A stretch of DNA of 64,000 nt, from NCBI RefSeq assembly GCF_000463015.1, contig NC_022247.1, positions 744,001-808,000 of the forward strand, in the 5' to 3' direction. The notes under the pieces are model-generated. The model had not been told where the DNA came from. It was given only the letters and a program-made list of their open reading frames with translations, and did no database searches. A program made the position numbers and the translations under genes. This stretch comes from Variovorax paradoxus B4. Its GTDB lineage: Bacteria; Pseudomonadota; Gammaproteobacteria; Burkholderiales; Burkholderiaceae_C. This document shows, piece by piece, positions 17,918 through 27,398 of this stretch (the first letter of the stretch is position 1; the number at the start of each line of letters is the position of its first letter).

Positions 17918-18310
17918 TTGGTGTGTGCTTACCGGTCGAACGCCTCGTCGGGAAAGATGCCTTTCGCACGCAGCGAATCGCAAGAAAAATCGACGCGATA
18001 CGGCCTCGGTCTTCAGTGGGCCGACCCCTGGAATTCGTTCGTTCAATTCCGAGGCAGCGGAGTGCGAGGCAGTAACCGCATGGCTTTTTTGAACGGGCAA
18101 GGGATGGCCTGGCGCCGCATGAGTTGGGTGTCTTCGCTCGCTCAGAAGCTCAAGTACCACGGGCGATACCTGCGACAGCAGGTAGCTGTGCAATCGACCT
18201 TCATGGCGACGACGGACTATTTCTGGGGCATCTCCGCGCTGGGCCTGCTCTACCTCCTGCTCGTGGCCATCGAATGGGGAGTTCGACGACCCGCGAAACA
18301 GGTGGCTTGA
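17918..18310 (+). pseudogene. Remnant of a DHA2-type MFS transporter C-terminus
   Basis: The last about 50 residues of this frame (LRQQVAVQSTFMATTDYF, then a hydrophobic helix and VRRPAK) resemble the end of EmrB/QacA-type 14-helix exporters. The rest of the roughly 500-residue transporter is absent, and the upstream frame has no recognisable domain. I read it as a leftover fragment, not a working gene. The remaining intergenic bases 17851-18366 show nothing else. Confidence 0.4.
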
Positions 18311-18366
18311 GCAGGCCATTGGTCAGCGATGACGGCTGGGAGCACCCATCATGCCTTGCATGAACC

Positions 18367-19818
18367 TCAGATCGGATACTGCTGTCCGGACGGCTCGATG
18401 GTGATCCACTTCAGCTCGGTGAATTCATCGATGACCGCGCGCCCGTCGAAGCGGCCATAGCCGCTGTGCTTGGTTCCGCCGTAGGGCGCCTGTGCTTCGT
18501 TCTGCACCGTCGCGCCGTTCACGTGGCACGCCCCGGTGTCGATCTGCATCGCAACATCCAGGGCACGCATGACGTCCTTGCAGAAGACAGCCGCGGAGAG
18601 CCCGTAGGCCGTGTCGTTGGCCACGGTCGCGGCCTCCTGGTCGCCGTTGACGCGAACGATGGTCGTGACCGGCCCGAAGGTTTCCTCGTCGTAGATCTTC
18701 ATGTCGCGGGTGACGTGATCGACGATGGTCGCCGGCATCGACGCACCTTCGGCACGTCCGCCGCACGCCAGCTTTGCACCTTTGGCGAGAGCGTCCTCGA
18801 GCAGCGAATTGAGTCGCGGGCCGGAGTCTTTGGACACCATGGGGCCGATCACGCATTGCGGGTTCTTCATCGGGTCGCCCGCAGGCAGTTCCTTCGCGCG
18901 TGCGGCGAACTTCGCGACAAATTCATCGGCAATCGATTCATCGACGACGATTCGCTCGGTGGACATGCAGATCTGGCCTTGATAGAGGAACGATCCGAAC
19001 ACGGCTGCGTTCACCGCATCGTCGATGTTCGCGTCCTTCAGGACCACCAGCGGCGACTTTCCGCCGAGCTCCAGCAGGCAGCGCTTCAGATGCACGGCGG
19101 CCTTTTGCGCAATGATGCGGCCGACACGCGTCGAACCGGTGAAGTTGACGCGCCGCACGGCCTTGTGGGCAATCAGCGCATCGATCACCTCCGGTGCGTC
19201 CTGGGGCGCATTGGTCAGGAAGTTGAGCACGCCGGGCGGAAGCCCTGCATCGACCAGCGCCTCCGCCACCAGCATGTGGGTGCGCGGGCTGGCTTCGGAT
19301 GCTCGGAACACCACGGTGTTGCCGCACATCAGTGGGTAGGCGATGGCCCGGGCGGCCAGCACCACCGGACCGTTCCACGGCACGATGCTCAGGATCACGC
19401 CCACGGGCTGACGCACGGTCATCGACAACGCGCCGGGCTTGTCGGTCGGGATGGTCTCGCCCTGGATCTGCGTGGTCATCGATGCGGCCTCGCGAAATGC
19501 GGTTGCAGCCAGGACGACGTTGAATCCTGCCCAGAGTGCGGCGGCGCCGACTTCGGCCGCCATGGCTTCGATGAAATCCGGCATCCGCGCTTCCAGCGCG
19601 TCGGCCGCCTTCAGCAGGATGCGGCGACGCTCCGACGGCGAACTGTGCCGCCACGATTGAAACGCGATGCTGGCCGCGTCAGCCGCCGCGATGGCATCGG
19701 CCACGTCCCCCGCGGCAGCGCGGGTGACGATGTCGCCACTGGTCGGATGCCGGCGCTCGAAGATGGCATTTCCGTGGGCAGCGCGCTTCTGGTTGTCGAT
19801 GATCAGTTCTGTTTGCAT
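18367..19818 (-). CDS. nahF: Salicylaldehyde dehydrogenase
   Basis: NAD-dependent aldehyde dehydrogenase of 483 residues that oxidises salicylaldehyde to salicylate. It has the catalytic Glu region LELGGKSPLVV, the catalytic Cys in QGQICMSTER, FTGSTRVG, and a C-terminus VQNEAQAPYGGTKHSGYGRF. The stretches GAAALWAGFNV, GETIPTDK and the final TIEPSGQQYP match NahF/NagF of naphthalene pathways as I recall them, not general betaine- or vanillin-type enzymes. It follows the GMC gene after 66 bases, and together they could take an aromatic alcohol to salicylate for the hydroxylase encoded upstream. Confidence 0.85.
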   Translation of the reverse strand: MQTELIIDNQKRAAHGNAIFERRHPTSGDIVTRAAAGDVADAIAAADAASIAFQSWRHSSPSERRRILLKAADALEARMPDFIEAMAAEVGAAALWAGFNVVLAATAFREAASMTTQIQGETIPTDKPGALSMTVRQPVGVILSIVPWNGPVVLAARAIAYPLMCGNTVVFRASEASPRTHMLVAEALVDAGLPPGVLNFLTNAPQDAPEVIDALIAHKAVRRVNFTGSTRVGRIIAQKAAVHLKRCLLELGGKSPLVVLKDANIDDAVNAAVFGSFLYQGQICMSTERIVVDESIADEFVAKFAARAKELPAGDPMKNPQCVIGPMVSKDSGPRLNSLLEDALAKGAKLACGGRAEGASMPATIVDHVTRDMKIYDEETFGPVTTIVRVNGDQEAATVANDTAYGLSAAVFCKDVMRALDVAMQIDTGACHVNGATVQNEAQAPYGGTKHSGYGRFDGRAVIDEFTELKWITIEPSGQQYPI

Positions 19819-19884
19819 GAGAGTGCTCCGTCGATGGAGTGTTGAATAAAACGGGATGAGTGAGAGCGGCGGGGGAGCGGGTGT

Positions 19885-21633
19885 TCAGGCTTTCAGGCGC
19901 AGGAGCTCCGCCATGCGTTCGCCGATGAGCGCGCAAGTCGCCATGGTTGCGACCGCCGGGATGGTTGGCATGATCGAGCTGTCCGCGATTCGCAGGTTCT
20001 GCACGCCGTTCACGCGCAATCTGGCATCGACCACGGCTCTCGCATCCTTGCCCATGCGGCAGGTGCCGACCTGATGGAAGTAGGTCGTTGCGCCGTTGCG
20101 CACGAAGTCTTCCATCGCCTTGCCCGACAGCTTCTCGCCCGGTGCGACTTCGCGTTTCACGAAATCGCGCATGGCCGCCGAATTGCCGATCTCCCTGCAC
20201 ACCTCGATGCCATGCGCCAGCGCCTTGACGTCGTCGGGGTGGCTGAGAAAGCGTGCGTCGACGATCGGACGGTCCGCCGGATTTGCTGAGCGAAGCCGGA
20301 TCTCGCCGCGGCTCTTGGGGGCCACGAGGCCCGCGCACAGCGCCCAGCTGCTTGGCGGCGGAGAGAACTGCTTTCCGACGACGTCGCTGGCATAGGGCAA
20401 CTCGATCTGCACGAGATTCAAGTCCGGCGTGTTCAGGCCAGCGTGACTCTTCAGGAAGCCCGATACGTTGGCGGCGCTGTTGCGATGGGGAACCTGCTCC
20501 TTCGGCTCCCAGATGCAGCCGCCATGCAGCAGGTGGTCGTGGAAGTTCTGCCCCACATCCGGCGAATGCGCCACGGTCTGGATGCCGTGTGCGCGCAACT
20601 GCGCTTCGTCGCCGATGCCGCTGAGCATGAGGAGCTTTGGCGTGTTGATGCCCCCGGAACTCAGGATGACTTCGGACCTCGCCTGGATGCGAACAGGCGC
20701 TGCGTCGTCGCGGGTCAGTTCCACTCCCGTGACGCGGGTGCCGCTGAACGTCAGGCAGTTGACGTGCGTCTTGACGAGGACCGTGACGTTCTTTCGCCCG
20801 AGGACGGGGTAGAGGTACGAACGCGCCATGCTTTGCCGACGGCCATCCCGGATGATCTGGTTCATCAGCGCAAAGCCGCCAGCACCAATTTCCCGGGCGC
20901 CGTTCAGGTCATCGAGCATGGGCATGCCAAGCGAGCGGCATGCCGCCAGCATGCCCAGCGCGACGGGTGGCGGATCGAATGCCGGCTGGACCCACACCGG
21001 GCCGCCTTTGCCGCGGTAGTGGCTGTCGGCCTTGCCTTGCCAGTTCTCCATGCGGCGGTAAATGCCGAGGCAGTGCTCATAGCCCCAGGCGGCATCGCCG
21101 CTCTCTCGAGCCCAGTGTTCGAGGTTGTTTCGAAAGGGGCGCGCCCAGATGGTGGCGTTGATGCTGCTGCCGCCGCCAACCACCTTGCCCATGTGCTCGG
21201 GAATGGCCCGGCCGTTCGTGCTGGGGGATGGCAGGGCGACGTCCTTCCAGTCGAGTTCGGTCCCCAGGTTGGTGAACCACAGCCGCGGGTCCATGACGGA
21301 GGGCGCGGCATCCCAATCGCCCGCTTCGATCACAAGGATGTTCGCGCTTGTCTTTGCCGCCAGCCGGCCGACGAGTGCGGAGCCGGCGCTGCCGGTCCCG
21401 ACAACGATGTAGTCGTAAGCGGGCAGCAGCGAGGCGGTTCGCTCGGCCTGGTTGGCTCGCGCGGCATCCAACTCGTCGGCGAGCGAAGGCAGACTCGTCG
21501 CGGCAATGCCTGCTGCGGCGGCTGCTCGCAGGAAGCCTCGTCGGTCGAGCCGTCCGGCGATCAATGCACGTTCCAATCGGTCCAGCTTGTCGTCGTTGTC
21601 TTTTTCGTTCTGGGGATGCAGAGAGAGTCGCAT
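19885..21633 (-). CDS. GMC-family FAD oxidoreductase with Tat-like signal
   Basis: A 582-residue glucose-methanol-choline family flavoprotein. A twin-arginine-like segment DRRGFLRAAAAAG (about residues 31-43) precedes the FAD dinucleotide fold YDIVVGTGSAGSALVGRLA-type sequence near residue 75. The family signature region GKVVGGGSSINATIWAR and the C-terminal active-site stretch with TYFHQVGTCRMG and the PTIPAVATMATCALIGE motif are present. An export signal on a GMC enzyme is unusual but known in some alcohol dehydrogenases. With nahF just downstream, salicyl alcohol or a related aryl alcohol is a reasonable substrate; this is inference. Confidence 0.8.
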   Translation of the reverse strand: MRLSLHPQNEKDNDDKLDRLERALIAGRLDRRGFLRAAAAAGIAATSLPSLADELDAARANQAERTASLLPAYDYIVVGTGSAGSALVGRLAAKTSANILVIEAGDWDAAPSVMDPRLWFTNLGTELDWKDVALPSPSTNGRAIPEHMGKVVGGGSSINATIWARPFRNNLEHWARESGDAAWGYEHCLGIYRRMENWQGKADSHYRGKGGPVWVQPAFDPPPVALGMLAACRSLGMPMLDDLNGAREIGAGGFALMNQIIRDGRRQSMARSYLYPVLGRKNVTVLVKTHVNCLTFSGTRVTGVELTRDDAAPVRIQARSEVILSSGGINTPKLLMLSGIGDEAQLRAHGIQTVAHSPDVGQNFHDHLLHGGCIWEPKEQVPHRNSAANVSGFLKSHAGLNTPDLNLVQIELPYASDVVGKQFSPPPSSWALCAGLVAPKSRGEIRLRSANPADRPIVDARFLSHPDDVKALAHGIEVCREIGNSAAMRDFVKREVAPGEKLSGKAMEDFVRNGATTYFHQVGTCRMGKDARAVVDARLRVNGVQNLRIADSSIMPTIPAVATMATCALIGERMAELLRLKA

Positions 21634-21770
21634 GGCGTATCCACCTCGGGTTGGGAGAAAAATGCTCGTTGGATAACGCTCCGGACGAAGGCCGAAGTCG
21701 TATCGCAGGGGGAAGGTAAGTCACCGGATACGGTGGCCGAAGCATCGGGAAAACCCGACCCGATACGGGT

Positions 21771-21785
21771 GTTCCGTTTCGGAAC
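21771..21785. promoter_or_regulatory. Palindromic candidate activator site before GMC gene
   Basis: GTTCCG-TTT-CGGAAC is a perfect inverted repeat about 138 bases upstream of the GMC start and just past the stop of the GAF/Fis regulator gene. Its GTTCC...GGAAC form and distance suit an upstream activating site for a Fis-type regulator. No matching -24/-12 element was found nearer the gene. Confidence 0.4.
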
Positions 21786-21801
21786 GGTGGGCGATGCGAA
21801 G

Positions 21802-23097
21802 CTAGCGCCTGGCCTGCGCGCGATTGCGCAGTCGTCGATAGATCAACCCGCGCGAAACGCCGAGTTTCTCGGCCGCCTTGGTGACGTTGCCGCCGTAGGT
21901 TTCCAAGGTTCGATCGATGAGATCGTTGCCGCATTCGCGAAGCCTGACCGATGGCTCGCTGGCATCGCGAGGCGCTTCAGGTCCGGGCGGCGCGGAGGCG
22001 ACGTCCGGCTCTTCGATTGCGCTCGCGGTCGCAAGCTCGGCAGTGGTCTCTTCGTCGCTTGGCGCGGCCAGGGCGCAGGGGGAAGTCACTGCTGGTGCAG
22101 GAGTGGGGTCACGTTTCCCGAACTCATCGACCCCCGGGACAAGGCCACGGTGACCATCGGCGGCGCGCATCTCGCCGCGGGCCCAGACCATCAGTCCATT
22201 CGCCAGTTGCAATGGCGCCGAGCCCGATCGGGGCAGTGAAGCCAGTTGCGCGATGCTGGCGCCCATGGCCTCTTCCACGGACGAGGTATTCGCGCCGCGC
22301 TCGGCTGGCGGCAACCCTAGTAGGCGGGCTGCCGCACCGTTCATCCAGGCGAGCTGGCCGTTGATGTCGATGCCGACCAGCGCGACAAATCTCGAATCGA
22401 GCAGCATTGCATCCACTTGAAATCGCACTACGAGATGCTGGTCGGACTGCGAGATGAAGAGCCGGTTCTCGATGGCCGCGGCATACAGCCCGACAACAGA
22501 GGTTGCATCGAAGCTGAACGGAATGGCCTCGCTCGATATGTCGAGCACGCCAACCAGCCGGCCGCGGGTGTCGTGAATAGGCGCTGCGGCGCAATGCATC
22601 GCCTTGACCTCGTCGAAGAAGTGCTCCGCGCCGTCGACCGACACCGCGCGACCCGTGCGCGCGGCCACGCCGGGTGCGGTCGTGCCCACCGCTTCCTCGC
22701 AGAGGTTCACGCCCGTGCGGGTCGCGATCGGCATGATGCGTTCGTGCGAGCGGCCCACACACGTGGCTCCGATGAGTACGCCCGTTGCATCGGTCAGCAT
22801 GGCCGCGCAAGAGGTCGCACCCAGTACCGACTGCAGTTGCGGGAGTTCTTCGAGCCAGGCGTGGACGAGATCGCGATTCTTCTGAAGCGCCAGATGTGCC
22901 CGGCTCGTCGAGACCGGCTGAAAGGAGACCTTCGCGCCAGGACCGTCATGCAGGCGCTGGCACCGCGCCCACGACTGATACACAGCGTCGCTCACGATCC
23001 CCGAGGGCAGCAGTCCTTCTTCGAAGTAGCGCCGACGCGCGAGCGCAAGACGCTCGATCCTGGAGTTGAAGAACAACGATGTTCCGGGGGAGTTCAT
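21802..23097 (-). CDS. GAF/PAS-Fis regulator lacking an AAA+ domain
   Basis: A 431-residue AcoR-like regulator. It has the AcoR N-terminus (ESWARCQ-type VYQSWARCQRLHDG), a GAF domain (about residues 75-215; GVNLCEEAVGTTAPGVAA, SVDGAEHFFD), a PAS-like segment (LVGIDINGQLAWMNGAAARLLGLP) and a C-terminal Fis helix-turn-helix (GGNVTKAAEKLGVSRGLIYRRLR). Between PAS and Fis there is only an Ala/Pro/Glu-rich linker: no Walker A, no GAFTGA loop. It therefore should not activate sigma-54 by ATP hydrolysis. The start at 23097 (MNSPGTSLFF) gives the usual N-terminus. It lies between nagI and the GMC gene. Confidence 0.82.
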   Translation of the reverse strand: MNSPGTSLFFNSRIERLALARRRYFEEGLLPSGIVSDAVYQSWARCQRLHDGPGAKVSFQPVSTSRAHLALQKNRDLVHAWLEELPQLQSVLGATSCAAMLTDATGVLIGATCVGRSHERIMPIATRTGVNLCEEAVGTTAPGVAARTGRAVSVDGAEHFFDEVKAMHCAAAPIHDTRGRLVGVLDISSEAIPFSFDATSVVGLYAAAIENRLFISQSDQHLVVRFQVDAMLLDSRFVALVGIDINGQLAWMNGAAARLLGLPPAERGANTSSVEEAMGASIAQLASLPRSGSAPLQLANGLMVWARGEMRAADGHRGLVPGVDEFGKRDPTPAPAVTSPCALAAPSDEETTAELATASAIEEPDVASAPPGPEAPRDASEPSVRLRECGNDLIDRTLETYGGNVTKAAEKLGVSRGLIYRRLRNRAQARR

Positions 23098-23219
23098 CGA
23101 CAGCTGCGTGGTCAATCTTCTGGCCGTGTGTTTCTCACGCGAGTGTCCCCCGGCCGGCACGGCTGGCAAGCCGGGCTATCCCTGCGTCCGCCCGCGGGGG
23201 AATGGCCGGGGCATTCGCG

Positions 23220-24356
23220 TCACTCTTGCTCGGCCGAGGCGGCTCTGTGCGCGTGGAGCGCTTCGAGAATCGGTGCGTCGCTGAAGCGGAACAGGTCGAG
23301 CGATCCGGGGCAGGTCTCGTCGCAGTGGGCCGAAAACGCCTGCCACGACGGCACAACGAACATGTCCCCACGCCTGACCGTCCAAGCGTGGTCACCGACC
23401 TTCACCTTGCCGCTGCCGTCGAACACCTGGTACACGGACGAGCCCACCTCGCGCCGCGAAAGGGTGCTGGCACCGCTTCGGATGCGGTGCATCTCCGTAC
23501 GGATCGTGGGCAGCACATCGCGCCCGTTGCTCGGGTTGGTGAAGCGAACGGCCGCATGACCCGGGCTGAGCGTGGCTGCATGGCCCTCGGCTTCCAGGAT
23601 CAGCTGGTCTGCGAGCGCCTTGTCCGTGTCGACCCAACGGTAAGCGAGCAAGGGCGTGGCCACCGGGGACTCGGGCTGCGACAGCGGGCGCAAACCAGGG
23701 TGTCCCCACAAGTGCTCCGATCGCGAACGCTCGGGCGTCGACTGCTCGGCCGTGCTGACGCGTTCGCGTCCGAACTCGAAGAACTGCGACTCGGTGTAGT
23801 AGGAGAACGGAATGTCCAGCCCGTCGATCCAGGCCATCGGTGCGCTGGCTGCGTTGTGGTGCGAGTGCCAGTTCCAGCCGGCCTGCGGCAGGAAATCGCC
23901 ACGCGACATTCGGACCGGATCGCCATTGACCACGGTCCATACGCCTTCGCCTTCGACCACGAAACGGAAGGCATGCTGCGTATGCCGGTGTTCCGGGGCG
24001 TTTTCGCCCGGCATGAGGTACTGGATCGCAGCCCACAGCGTGGGTGTGGCGAACGGCCTGCCGCCGAGCGCCGGATTGGCCAGCGCAATCGCGCGGCGTT
24101 CCCCGCCGCGGCCGACCGGCACGATGCGTCCGGCTTCGGCGGCGAGCTCCACAAGGCGGTCCCACCGCCAGAGATGCGGGGCGGCCTTGCTGCGTGGCTG
24201 GCGGGGCATCAGGTCGCCGATCTCCGTCCAGAGAGGAACCAGCAACTCGCGCTCGAAGCCTCGGTAAAGCTGCTCGAGCGCCGGACTGGGGTCGGGCTGG
24301 GACGGGCCGGCGACGGCCTTCAGGTGCACAGGGGAGGGGACGGTATCGGCGGTCAT
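23220..24356 (-). CDS. nagI: Gentisate 1,2-dioxygenase
   Basis: Bicupin Fe(II) dioxygenase, 378 residues, opening gentisate to maleylpyruvate. The N-terminal cupin has the metal site PEHRHTQHAFRFVVEGEG, and LPQAGWNWHSHHN follows. A second cupin (about residues 270-345) holds VFDGSGKVKVGDH and RGDMFVVPSW. It lies 86 bases after nagK in the salicylate operon. The product is passed to NagL (encoded at 7.7-8.3 kb) and then NagK. Confidence 0.9.
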   Translation of the reverse strand: MTADTVPSPVHLKAVAGPSQPDPSPALEQLYRGFERELLVPLWTEIGDLMPRQPRSKAAPHLWRWDRLVELAAEAGRIVPVGRGGERRAIALANPALGGRPFATPTLWAAIQYLMPGENAPEHRHTQHAFRFVVEGEGVWTVVNGDPVRMSRGDFLPQAGWNWHSHHNAASAPMAWIDGLDIPFSYYTESQFFEFGRERVSTAEQSTPERSRSEHLWGHPGLRPLSQPESPVATPLLAYRWVDTDKALADQLILEAEGHAATLSPGHAAVRFTNPSNGRDVLPTIRTEMHRIRSGASTLSRREVGSSVYQVFDGSGKVKVGDHAWTVRRGDMFVVPSWQAFSAHCDETCPGSLDLFRFSDAPILEALHAHRAASAEQE

Positions 24357-24442
24357 CGGCGGTTCCTTTGCGGGGCTGCGAGCGCGACTGGTGCACGCCC
24401 GCAGCTTGGCTATTCAGCGGTGCTCTGGGGAGCGTTGTTGCA

Positions 24443-25147
24443 TCATTCGGCCGGGCCGACCGTGAGGGCGATCTCTCCGACGCCGGCAACGCTGCCTTCG
24501 ACGCGATCGCCCGGCTGCAATGCACCGACGCCTTCGGGTGTTCCCGTGAAGATCAGGTCTCCCGGCTCGAGGTGGTAGAACTTCGAGAGATCCTCGATCA
24601 GCTCGGGGATGTTCCAGATCAGCTTCGAAAGGTCGGAGCTCTGCCGCTCCTGGCCGTTCACGCTGAGCCTCAGGGCGCCCTGGTCGATCACCTTGCCGGC
24701 CATCGGCACCACTTCGGATACGACCGACGATTGCTCCACGTCCTTGCCGAGATCCCATGGCCGACCTTTGTCGCGGGCGACCAGCTGGAGGTCCCGTCGC
24801 GTCATGTCCAGACCGCAGGCATACCCATAGATCAACTTGTGGGCGTCGTCGCGATTGACACGGAAGCCAGGCGCTCCGACCACCAGCACCAACTCCATCT
24901 CATGGTGGTAGTTCTTGGTTTCGGGCGGATAGGCGACGGTCACACCCGACTCGACCAACGTCGAGGGGCTCTTCGTGAAATAGAACGGGACCTCGATGGT
25001 CTTGTCGACGGGTCGTCCCATCTCCACCGCATGCGCGTGGTAGTTGCGGCCCACGAAGAAAAGCCGGTTGATGGGCAGGCGCTGCGAGGTGCCGCGCACC
25101 GGCAGCGAAGGAACGGCAGGGGGATTCCAGAGATAGGTGGGGGTCAT
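24443..25147 (-). CDS. nagK: Fumarylpyruvate hydrolase
   Basis: A 234-residue fumarylacetoacetate-hydrolase family enzyme that splits fumarylpyruvate into fumarate and pyruvate. Metal-binding acidic residues lie in NYHHEMELVLVVG and YACGLDMTRRDLQ, and the C-terminus has PGDLIFTGTPEGVGALQPGD, all standard for the family. Its place between nagAa and nagI favours the fumarylpyruvate substrate of the gentisate route. Confidence 0.9.
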   Translation of the reverse strand: MTPTYLWNPPAVPSLPVRGTSQRLPINRLFFVGRNYHAHAVEMGRPVDKTIEVPFYFTKSPSTLVESGVTVAYPPETKNYHHEMELVLVVGAPGFRVNRDDAHKLIYGYACGLDMTRRDLQLVARDKGRPWDLGKDVEQSSVVSEVVPMAGKVIDQGALRLSVNGQERQSSDLSKLIWNIPELIEDLSKFYHLEPGDLIFTGTPEGVGALQPGDRVEGSVAGVGEIALTVGPAE

Positions 25148-25194
25148 GATTTAGGTCTGTTGAAGGTGAAAATCCGTCCGGTCGTTTTCGACCT

Positions 25195-26412
25195 TCAGAG
25201 CTTGGAAAGAGGGACCTGGAGGTCGGCGAGTTGTTGGGGATCGACGCTTGTGCGGCGCTCGATCAGGCGTCGCGCAAAGCGCAGGTCGCGTGCCGCGTTC
25301 GGCCCGAGCGCCGCGGCAACTCTGTCTGCCTCAAGAAAGAACATGACAAAGCTGTTGGAGCCCACGTCGCCGCGTACGACCACCTGGTGCCTGGGCGTCG
25401 GAACGCCGAATATCTGCAGATTGACGTCGTATTGGTCGGACCAGAACCACGGCAGCGGCTGATGGTTCACCGTGGCTCCCAGCGCGGCGCGCGCGGCCGC
25501 GATCCCTTGCTCCTGGGCGTTCTGCCAGGACTCCAGTCGCATGCGCCGGGCAGCCCAGTCGCAGTGCCAGATCGCGACGTCGCCAGCGGCAAGGATGTCC
25601 GGATCCGAGGTCCGGCACTGGGAATCGACCAGGACGCCGCCTTCACATGCCAGACCCGCTTCGCGTGCGAGTTCATCGTTCGCGATCAATCCAACGCCGA
25701 AGAGAACCACGTCGCAAGCCAGCTCCCGTCCGTCGCTGAGGGTTGCCGTCAGGTCTTCGCCCGGCCCTTGGGCCAACTGCTCGATCCCCGCACCCAACTC
25801 GACCTGAACGCCATGCGCGGTGTGAAGCCGCAGCAGGTAGCTGGAAATCTCCGCAGGAACCGTGCGCTCGCACAGCCGGTCCATGGCTTCGACGACGATG
25901 ACGTCCAGGCCCTTCTTTCGGGCGGTTGCCGCGACCTCCAGTCCGATCCATCCTCCGCCCACCACAAGCAGCCGCTTTCCGGCGACGAGCGCCGCTCCGA
26001 GCGCTGCCGCATCGCCGATGCTGCGCAGGGTGAAGATGCCAGGCAGATCGGAACCCGGGATGCCCAAACGGCGCGCCCGTCCTCCGGTGCAGAGGATCAA
26101 GCTGTCGTAGTGAATCGGCTCGCCGTGGCTCAGATGCAGTCGTTTCGCGGTCCTGTCGATGCGCGTTGCGCTGACATCGGGGCGCCAGTCGAGGTTCAGC
26201 GCATCGAACGCTTCCGATTTCTGCAGGTAGGTCGTGTCCGGATGCGCATCGCCTGCGAGCACCGCCTTTGACAGGGGCGGCCTTTCGTAGGGGCGGTGAG
26301 GTTCGTCGCCGATCAGCACCACCCGGCCATCGAAGCCGTCGCTGCGCAGCGTCTGCGCAGCCCATCCTCCGGCCTGACCACCGCCCACGATCACGATCGT
26401 TCGATCACTCAT
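25195..26412 (-). CDS. nagAa: Ferredoxin reductase of salicylate 5-hydroxylase
   Basis: A 405-residue FAD/NADH ferredoxin reductase. It has the first FAD-binding GGGQAGGWAAQTLR, the family motif RPYERPPLSKAVLAG, the NAD-binding VVGGGWIGLEVAATARKKG and the late FAD contact ILAAGDVAIW. It supplies electrons through the Rieske ferredoxin to the hydroxylase. In Ralstonia U2, NagAa is shared between dioxygenase and hydroxylase and is a different type of reductase, so the symbol marks the role rather than strict orthology. Confidence 0.85.
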   Translation of the reverse strand: MSDRTIVIVGGGQAGGWAAQTLRSDGFDGRVVLIGDEPHRPYERPPLSKAVLAGDAHPDTTYLQKSEAFDALNLDWRPDVSATRIDRTAKRLHLSHGEPIHYDSLILCTGGRARRLGIPGSDLPGIFTLRSIGDAAALGAALVAGKRLLVVGGGWIGLEVAATARKKGLDVIVVEAMDRLCERTVPAEISSYLLRLHTAHGVQVELGAGIEQLAQGPGEDLTATLSDGRELACDVVLFGVGLIANDELAREAGLACEGGVLVDSQCRTSDPDILAAGDVAIWHCDWAARRMRLESWQNAQEQGIAAARAALGATVNHQPLPWFWSDQYDVNLQIFGVPTPRHQVVVRGDVGSNSFVMFFLEADRVAAALGPNAARDLRFARRLIERRTSVDPQQLADLQVPLSKL

Positions 26413-26594
26413 GGGGCCTCCGGGCCGCTGGGGAACGGTGTGTCTGCGCTCGGTGCGCGAGCATCGCCATGTGACGCATTGATGTCTCCATTCTTCTTGG
26501 CGCGAGGGGAAGCGGACGTTCGTGTTTCGCTTGTCGAACTGCCGTCTTGCAGCGGCGCTTCACGCCGCCGCAAGGGCATTGCCATGCAGCTGAA
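26413..26594 (-). other. 182-base spacer within the salicylate operon
   Basis: This spacer lies between the Rieske ferredoxin and reductase genes and is longer than other gaps in the cluster. No gene or strong hairpin was recognised. Confidence 0.3.
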
Positions 26595-26918
26595 TCAGCC
26601 CAGTGAAAGAAACACCCGACCGCCTTCGATCTTCACCGGATAGGAGCGGATCGCTTCCGTCACGGGGGCGCACGTCGGTGCGCCGTTGCGCACGTCGAAC
26701 TTGCCTTGGTGCAGAGGGCACTCGATCTCGTGTCCCTCCAGAAAGCCCTCGCACAGGCGGGCGTGTCCGTGGGTGCAGATGTTGTCGGTCGCATAGATCT
26801 GACCGTCTACGCTGTACAAGGCGATGTCGCGTCCGCCGACGAGCATGCCCACGACATCGTCTGCCGGTACTTCATCGACCGGAGTCGCGTCGGTCCATTG
26901 GAAATCAGGATCGCTCAT
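26595..26918 (-). CDS. nagAb: Rieske [2Fe-2S] ferredoxin
   Basis: A 107-residue Rieske ferredoxin that carries electrons from the reductase to the salicylate 5-hydroxylase. The cluster ligands are C-x-H in [10 protein letters not shown] and C-x2-H in CPLHQGKFD. The start at 26918 ([10 protein letters not shown]) is preferred over an upstream in-frame codon because homologues begin there. It follows nagH after 8 bases. Confidence 0.9.
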   Translation of the reverse strand: MSDPDFQWTDATPVDEVPADDVVGMLVGGRDIALYSVDGQIYATDNICTHGHARLCEGFLEGHEIECPLHQGKFDVRNGAPTCAPVTEAIRSYPVKIEGGRVFLSLG

Positions 26919-26926
26919 GGGTTGCC

Positions 26927-27397
26927 TCACAACGGGTAGATGACGGAGTTCGGGATCATTTCGCTGTCATAGATGACCTGCCGCGAAGCGAATTTCAGTC
27001 CCTGTTCGGTCCGTACGACGACGTCGATGTAGCGCCCGACGCTGAAGACTGTTGAAAGCTCGGAGAGCTTGGTGCGAAACACCGCGTAGTTGGCCTCCGA
27101 CTCGAAGCGATTGGCTTCGGCCTTCAGCACAACCGGTGTTCCGACAATGTGGCGCTGGTAGTAGGGGTCGTGAAACAGGGTTTCGCGAATCCCGTAGACA
27201 CGGTCCTTGAGCATCCCCTTGCTCTCGAACGAGAGCGTCGCCAGCGGAAAGCCGCGGTCGTAGTTCTCTCGTGGCTGAAGCCTGTAGATGCAGTCTTCCG
27301 TGAAGAATTCGGGCCAGAGTTCCCATTGGCTGGAGCTGACGGCCTGGGCATAGCTGGCGTAGAGCTGAGACAGTTCGAAGTAGTCTTTGAAGTCCAC
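26927..27397 (-). CDS. nagH: Salicylate 5-hydroxylase small subunit
   Basis: A 156-residue beta subunit of a ring-hydroxylating oxygenase, with the SnoaL-like fold pattern [30 protein letters not shown], and [23 protein letters not shown]. The only in-frame start next to a good ribosome site (GGAGG) is GTG at 27397. It begins one base after the nagG stop, so translation is coupled. Confidence 0.9.
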   Translation of the reverse strand: MDFKDYFELSQLYASYAQAVSSSQWELWPEFFTEDCIYRLQPRENYDRGFPLATLSFESKGMLKDRVYGIRETLFHDPYYQRHIVGTPVVLKAEANRFESEANYAVFRTKLSELSTVFSVGRYIDVVVRTEQGLKFASRQVIYDSEMIPNSVIYPL

Positions 27398-27398
27398 G

